15,079 nucleotides of DNA from PALSA-612 sp964595575 (GTDB lineage: Bacteria; Actinomycetota; Thermoleophilia; Gaiellales; Gaiellaceae), in assembly GCA_964595575.1 (NCBI GenBank), contig CAZQRA010000058.1:1-15079 (forward strand). Direction: 5' to 3'. The position numbers were made by a program, and so were the translations under genes. Every line of letters starts with the position of its first letter. Positions within the stretch are counted from its first letter, which is position 1. Of this stretch, positions 11,672 to 15,079 are shown one piece after another. A model generated the notes under the pieces. It ran no database searches. It saw nothing but the letters and a program-made list of their open reading frames with translations, and was not told the origin of the DNA.

Positions 11672-12465
11672 CCGACTGGCTGAGCCTCTGCCGGGCGGCG
11701 CGGGACGACGTGCGGGCCACGCTGCGGCGGCTACCCACCCGAGCGGCACGGGAGCGGGTCGTGGGGACCGGGGAGGGCGGGGACGAGACTACCGCCATCG
11801 ACGCCGAGGCGGAGAGGGTCGTGGTGGAGAGGCTGGACGCCGCCGGCCTCGACTTCGCCCTGGTATCGGAGGAGCTCGGGTTTCGCGCCGCCCGGGCGGG
11901 GACCGCCTGCACGGTCGTCCTCGATCCCATCGACGGCTCCATCAACGCCAAACGGGGGATCCCCTACTTCGCCCTGTCCATCGCCGTGGCTGACGGCCCC
12001 ACCTTGGGCGACGTCGTCTTCGGCTACGTGTACGACTTCGGGTCGGGCGAGGAGTGGACGGCCGGTCGAGGGCAGGGAGCGCGGCTGAACGGGGCCCCCT
12101 TGGACGGAGCCCTCCCCCGGGAGCGGATCGAGCTTCTCGCCCTGGAGGCCACCAAGACCCAGCTCGTGGCCCGCCACGCTCCCAAGCTCGTCCCCCTGGC
12201 CGAGCGGCTCCGCATCATGGGCTCGCTGGCCCTCTCCCTCTGCCACCTCGCCGCCGGCAGGGTGGACGCCGTCTGCTCCCTTCGCTCGGCTCGCTCGGTG
12301 GACATCGCCGCCGCCCAGCTCGTCGTCCGCGAGAGGGGGCTGGCCATCGAGCTTCCCGATCGAGCCCCCCTCCTCGCCGCCCCCCTCGACCTCGGCCAGC
12401 GCTCGCGGGTCGTGGCCGCGGCCACCCCGGAGCTGTGCGTGAGGCTGTCAGCCGCCCTGCGGTGA
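11668..12465 (+). CDS. inositol monophosphatase family phosphatase
   Basis: A 265-residue Mg2+-dependent phosphatase of the FIG superfamily (inositol monophosphatase, archaeal-type FBPase, PAP phosphatase). Motifs are GDETTAID (38-45), SEELG (67-71, E69), DPIDGSIN (86-93, D86 and D89), EEWTAGRGQGARLNG (128-142) and SVDIAAAQLVV (210-220, D212), so all metal-binding carboxylates are present. It may act on myo-inositol 1-phosphate, fructose 1,6-bisphosphate or another sugar phosphate; DPIDGSINAKRGIPYFA is slightly unlike canonical DPLDGTxNF, so substrate is open. The GTG start overlaps the DUF1015 stop, and its stop overlaps the DUF72 start (GTGA, 12462-12465), so translation is probably by termination-reinitiation. 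The open frame upstream of 11668 is a shadow of the DUF1015 gene. Confidence 0.9.
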   Translation: MTDWLSLCRAARDDVRATLRRLPTRAARERVVGTGEGGDETTAIDAEAERVVVERLDAAGLDFALVSEELGFRAARAGTACTVVLDPIDGSINAKRGIPYFALSIAVADGPTLGDVVFGYVYDFGSGEEWTAGRGQGARLNGAPLDGALPRERIELLALEATKTQLVARHAPKLVPLAERLRIMGSLALSLCHLAAGRVDAVCSLRSARSVDIAAAQLVVRERGLAIELPDRAPLLAAPLDLGQRSRVVAAATPELCVRLSAALR

Positions 12466-13214
12466 GGGCAGTCCGGGTCGGCACCTCAGGCTGGAGCTAC
12501 CGCCACTGGCTGGGAAGCCTGTACCCCGAGGGCCTGCCTGCCCAGCGGTGGCTCGAGCACTACGCCACCCTGTTCGACACCGTCGAGGTCAACGCCACCT
12601 TCTACCGGCTCCCTGACCGCGCCACCGTGGCCGCCTGGGCCGAGCGAACCCCGCCCGGCTTTGTGTTTGCCGTCAAGGGGAGCCGGTACCTGACCCACGT
12701 CAGGCGCCTGCGCGATCCCCGCGAGGGTATCGAGCGCCTGCTCGCCGTGGTCGAGCCCGTCCAGGAGGCGGGGAAGCTGGGCCCCTTCCTGTGGCAGCTC
12801 CCCCAAGGCTTCGTCCGGGACGAGGAGCGGCTGGCCGCCTTCCTCGATGCCCTTCCCCCCGGCCGCCACTGCCTCGAGTTCCGTCACCCGAGCTGGTTCT
12901 GTCCCGACGTGTACGCGCTCCTGCGCGAGCGGGGGGTGGCCCTCGTCATCGGCGACCACCCGCAGCGGCCGTTCCAGGCTCGGGAGCTGACCGCCGACTG
13001 GACCTACCTCCGCTTCCACCACGGCGACCTCCCCGACAGCGGCTACTCGGATCGGGCCCTCGAGGCCTGGGCGGAGTGGATCGACCGCTGCCGGCAGGAG
13101 GCAGACGTGTACGCCTACTTCAACAACGACTGGGCCATCGGCCTCTCCCCCGAGAGCGCCCGGACGTACGTCGACTTCGCCCGTCGCTTCCGGACGCGTA
13201 CGATAAAGCCATGA
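12462..13214 (+). CDS. DUF72 (YecE-like) family protein
   Basis: A 250-residue protein covering the whole DUF72 (YecE) family, a TIM-barrel-like domain of unknown biochemical function. Family motifs are VGTSGWSYRHW (6-16), LYPEGLP, the VEVNATFYRLP segment, FAVKGSRYLTHVRRL, LWQLP, the EFRHPSWF segment and YAYFNNDW near the C-terminus. The GTG at 12462 is used because it overlaps the phosphatase stop as GTGA and places the first conserved residues directly after the start. It ends in an ATGA overlap with a secreted-protein gene (13211-13214). Conserved Trp, His, Asp and Asn residues suggest a catalytic cleft, but no reaction is known to me. No Shine-Dalgarno site. Confidence 0.9.
   Translation: MRAVRVGTSGWSYRHWLGSLYPEGLPAQRWLEHYATLFDTVEVNATFYRLPDRATVAAWAERTPPGFVFAVKGSRYLTHVRRLRDPREGIERLLAVVEPVQEAGKLGPFLWQLPQGFVRDEERLAAFLDALPPGRHCLEFRHPSWFCPDVYALLRERGVALVIGDHPQRPFQARELTADWTYLRFHHGDLPDSGYSDRALEAWAEWIDRCRQEADVYAYFNNDWAIGLSPESARTYVDFARRFRTRTIKP
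13199..13204 (+). promoter_or_regulatory. possible internal -10 box before the secreted-protein gene
   Basis: TACGAT, four of six to TATAAT, ends 6 nt before the ATG at 13211, the same TANNNT-N6-RTG layout as the operon-leading genes, although it lies inside the DUF72 coding end. It suggests that the last two genes of the run can also be transcribed alone. The surrounding CGATAAAG is A+T-rich for this region. Confidence 0.4.
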
Positions 13215-13618
13215 GGCGAAGGGTCTCCTGTCTCCTCGTCGCCCTGGCGGCGGCTGCCGTCGTCGCGGCGCCCAGCTCGCCGGCAGCCTCGATCCCGTTC
13301 AAGGCGGTGCTCAAGGCGCCCAAGACGAACCCCAAGGTCAACGTCCGCTGGTACTACTCGATCACGGTCACCGACCTCAAGGGGCGGCCCATTCGGGCCA
13401 CCGTCACCGCCCACATCCTCGACCCGCTGGGCGGCGTCCACCCGGTCGACTACGGGCCCACCCAAAAACCCATCCTCAACTTCCCGTTCAAGGGCACCTT
13501 CCGCGACTGGCTCACCTTCCCGCCCGAGTCCAAGGGCTTCACGCTCACCATTCGCTGGACGATCAAGGCGCTGGGCGCCAAGCGCGTCCTCAAGCGGGTC
13601 GTCGTCCCCCGCCCGTGA
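13211..13618 (+). CDS. small secreted protein, unknown function
   Basis: A 135-residue precursor. Residues 1 to about 27 look like a Sec signal peptide (RRR, then VSCLLVALAAAAVVAAPSS, then PAAS). The Cys at residue 7 lies too early for a lipobox. The mature part is about 108 residues, beta-rich and basic (PKTNPKVNVRWYYSITVTD, RPIRATVTAHILDPLGGVHPVDYG, FTLTIRWTIKALG) and could be one immunoglobulin-like beta sandwich; no cysteines remain. I do not recognise a family. The ATG at 13211 overlaps the DUF72 stop (ATGA), and its own stop overlaps the ABC ATPase start (GTGA, 13615-13618). It may be a partner of the ABC system next to it, but only position supports this. Confidence 0.78.
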   Translation: MRRRVSCLLVALAAAAVVAAPSSPAASIPFKAVLKAPKTNPKVNVRWYYSITVTDLKGRPIRATVTAHILDPLGGVHPVDYGPTQKPILNFPFKGTFRDWLTFPPESKGFTLTIRWTIKALGAKRVLKRVVVPRP

Positions 13619-14352
13619 CCGCCCCCGGGGGCGTCGAGGTCGTCGTCGACCACGTGTCCAAGTCCTTCGAGGAGGGGCGGATCACGGCTCTCGTGGACGT
13701 ATCCCTCCAGCTCGAGCCCGGCGACTTCGTGTCGCTGATCGGGCCCTCGGGCTGCGGCAAGAGCACGCTCCTCAACCTCATCGGGGCCCTCGACCGGCCC
13801 GACACGGGCACCATCACGGTCGGGGGCAGGGACCTGAGCCAGATCCCGAACCTGTCCGAGTACCGGGCCGCCACGGTGGGGTTCGTGTTCCAGTTCCACC
13901 ACCTCATCCCCACGCTCAACGCGGCGGAGAACGTCCAGGTGCCGATGATGGGGCGAGGCCTCTCCCGCGGCCAGCGGGAGCGGAAGGCGCTCGCCCTGCT
14001 CGAGGACTGCGCCATCGCCCACCGCGCCAAGGCCTCTCCCGCCACCATGTCGGGGGGAGAGCGCCAGCGGGTGGCCATCGCCCGGGCCCTGGCCAACGAC
14101 CCCCGCTTGCTCCTCGCCGACGAGCCTACAGGGGCCCTCGACTCGGCCACCGGGTCCCAGATCATCCAGCTGCTCCTCCGCCTGCGGGAGCAACGGGGGA
14201 TGACCATCCTCCTGGTTACGAACGACGAGGAGGTGGCGGCTGCCGCCGACCGCACGCTGAGGATGCGGGACGGCCGCGTCGAGCCCGTAGGCGCGACTCG
14301 CGTCCCAGGGCCTCCAGGCGCTACTCCCGCCGTAGGGCCTCGATCGGAGTGA
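13615..14352 (+). CDS. ABC transporter ATP-binding protein, MacB/LolD type, with Asn in the H-loop
   Basis: A 245-residue ABC ATPase of the MacB/LolD/FtsE type, cytoplasmic, expected to pair with an FtsX-domain permease and drive mechanotransmission or export. Motifs are Walker A GPSGCGKST (43-51), Q-loop Q93 (FVFQFHHLIP), signature MSGGERQRVAIARAL (145-159) and Walker B LLLADEPTGALD (165-176, D169/E170). The H-loop reads VTNDEEV, with Asn203 (codon AAC) where VTHD is expected; a single C-to-A change would explain it. The last 20 or so residues are Pro/Gly-rich, an extension beyond the core. The GTG start overlaps the secreted-protein stop. The 3' end overlaps by 32 bp a convergent gene for an FtsX/MacB-type permease, the probable partner. 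Confidence 0.9.
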   Translation: MTAPGGVEVVVDHVSKSFEEGRITALVDVSLQLEPGDFVSLIGPSGCGKSTLLNLIGALDRPDTGTITVGGRDLSQIPNLSEYRAATVGFVFQFHHLIPTLNAAENVQVPMMGRGLSRGQRERKALALLEDCAIAHRAKASPATMSGGERQRVAIARALANDPRLLLADEPTGALDSATGSQIIQLLLRLREQRGMTILLVTNDEEVAAAADRTLRMRDGRVEPVGATRVPGPPGATPAVGPRSE

Positions 14353-15079
14353 GGCGGACCGCCCGCCAGGCCGGGTAGAGGGCGCCGAGGGCCGCCACTC
14401 CCAGGGCGAAGGCAAGTCCCCAGGCAAAGACGCCGGCCGTGAACGCCGGCTCGGCGAGCTGGGAGAGGTTGCCCCGCTCGGTGAAGACCTCGGCCGCCAG
14501 GTAGCCGAGGGAGAGACCGAGGGCGAGGGCGAGAACGCCGATGCCCAGGGCCTCGCCCAGGATGAGGCCGGCGATGCGACGGCCCGGCCAGCCCACCGCT
14601 CGCATGATGCCGATCTCGTGGATGCGCTCGAACACCGACATGGCCATGGTGTTGGTGACGCCGATCCCGCCCACGATGAGGGCGAGGAGGGAGAAGATCC
14701 AGCCCGCGTCGATGATGAGGCGGCTGGAGGTATCCACCCGCACCACCTGGCCGGGCTCAGTCACGGCCACGACGCCGGGGATGGCCCGCTCGATGCGGCG
14801 GGCCACGTCCTTGGGCCTCGATCCCAGCTGGGCGGCGACGCCGAAGGTGGTGACCTCGCCGGGGCGCTCGGCGATGGCCTGGACGACGGGGAGGTCGAGG
14901 ACCATGCCGGCGTCCACGAACCGGTTGCCGCTGTGGTAGAGCCCGACCACGCGGAAGGCCCTGTCCTCCACGTGCACCGTGTCTCCCAGGCCCAGGTGGA
15001 GGGTGCGGGCGCCGGCGTCGCCGAGCAGGGCCTCGTCGCGCGCCCGGGCGCCCTCGGCGGCCTCGCCACGCGCCTCACG
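14321..15079 (-). CDS. FtsX/MacB-type ABC transporter permease (partial, 5' end beyond window)
   Basis: 252 C-terminal residues are visible; the frame is open to the window edge, so the N-terminal part (first helix and start of the periplasmic domain) is missing. The visible part begins in a MacB-type extracytoplasmic domain (DEALLGDAGARTLHLGLGDTV, then FRVVGLYHSGNRFVDAGMVLDL), followed by the FtsX domain: helix about IFSLLALIVGGIGVTNTMAMSV, the coupling segment ERIHEIGIMRAVGWPGRRIAGLIL, a second helix ALGIGVLALALGLSLGYLAAEVF and a third FAWGLAFALGVAALGALYPAWRAVRLTPIEALRRE. ERxxEIGxxRAxG and PxxAxRxxPxEALR are signatures of MacB/LolE-like permeases. It probably works with the ATPase encoded convergently, although a co-directional ATPase could lie beyond 15079. 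Confidence 0.9.
   Translation of the reverse strand, partial: REARGEAAEGARARDEALLGDAGARTLHLGLGDTVHVEDRAFRVVGLYHSGNRFVDAGMVLDLPVVQAIAERPGEVTTFGVAAQLGSRPKDVARRIERAIPGVVAVTEPGQVVRVDTSSRLIIDAGWIFSLLALIVGGIGVTNTMAMSVFERIHEIGIMRAVGWPGRRIAGLILGEALGIGVLALALGLSLGYLAAEVFTERGNLSQLAEPAFTAGVFAWGLAFALGVAALGALYPAWRAVRLTPIEALRRE

Overview
The window is a gene-dense, high-G+C (roughly 70%) stretch of bacterial chromosome with 19 protein genes on both strands and no RNA genes, mobile elements or CRISPR arrays. It looks like an actinobacterium, most plausibly a deep-branching one such as Thermoleophilia/Gaiellales. The reasons are a Zur of mycobacterial FurB type, many GTG starts, widespread leaderless start architecture (TANNNT -10 box 6-8 nt before RTG), and an exported Cys protein at 3653-4318 that resembles families I remember from Thermoleophilia. 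The taxonomic call is an inference; no marker gene is present.

Layout. 91-519: small C-terminally anchored membrane protein, closed by a hairpin. 608-1728: zinc module, a Zur-like regulator translationally coupled to a ZIP transporter, with a Zur/Fur box over the promoter. 1725-2434 (minus): two half-size TauE/SafE permease genes. 2452-3168: trehalose-6-phosphate phosphatase, divergent from the TauE pair across only 17 bp holding a symmetric -10 element. 3263-4318: two exported proteins of unknown function behind the best consensus promoter of the window (TTGACA-N17-TAGAGT) and strong Shine-Dalgarno sites. 4346-4900: Nudix hydrolase. 4880-7890 (minus): DNA polymerase X with PHP domain, coupled to a group II aromatic amino acid decarboxylase. 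7898-8629: polyprenol-phosphate-mannose-synthase-like glycosyltransferase. 8741-9058: thioredoxin-like protein. 9055-9687 (minus): GNAT acetyltransferase. 9722-10555 (minus): YhaM-like OB-HD protein. 10601-14352: five genes joined by 4-nt overlaps (DUF1015, inositol-monophosphatase-family phosphatase, DUF72, secreted protein, ABC ATPase). 14321-15079 (minus): FtsX/MacB-type permease, cut by the window edge.

The genome is strikingly compact. All four convergent pairs overlap at their 3' ends, two of them by sharing one CTAG palindrome as both stop codons. Within operons the start and stop codons overlap (GTGA, ATGA or TGATG). Most operon-leading genes lack a Shine-Dalgarno site and instead carry a -10 hexamer placed so that transcription would start on the initiation codon.

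I did not find a clear new defence or biosynthetic system. The most interesting points are the leaderless/bidirectional promoter architecture, the undescribed exported protein pair at 3263-4318, the Asp-to-Glu change at the third polymerase carboxylate of PolX beside an intact PHP domain, the split TauE permease, and an ABC ATPase with Asn in place of the H-loop His that lies tail-to-tail with its likely permease.
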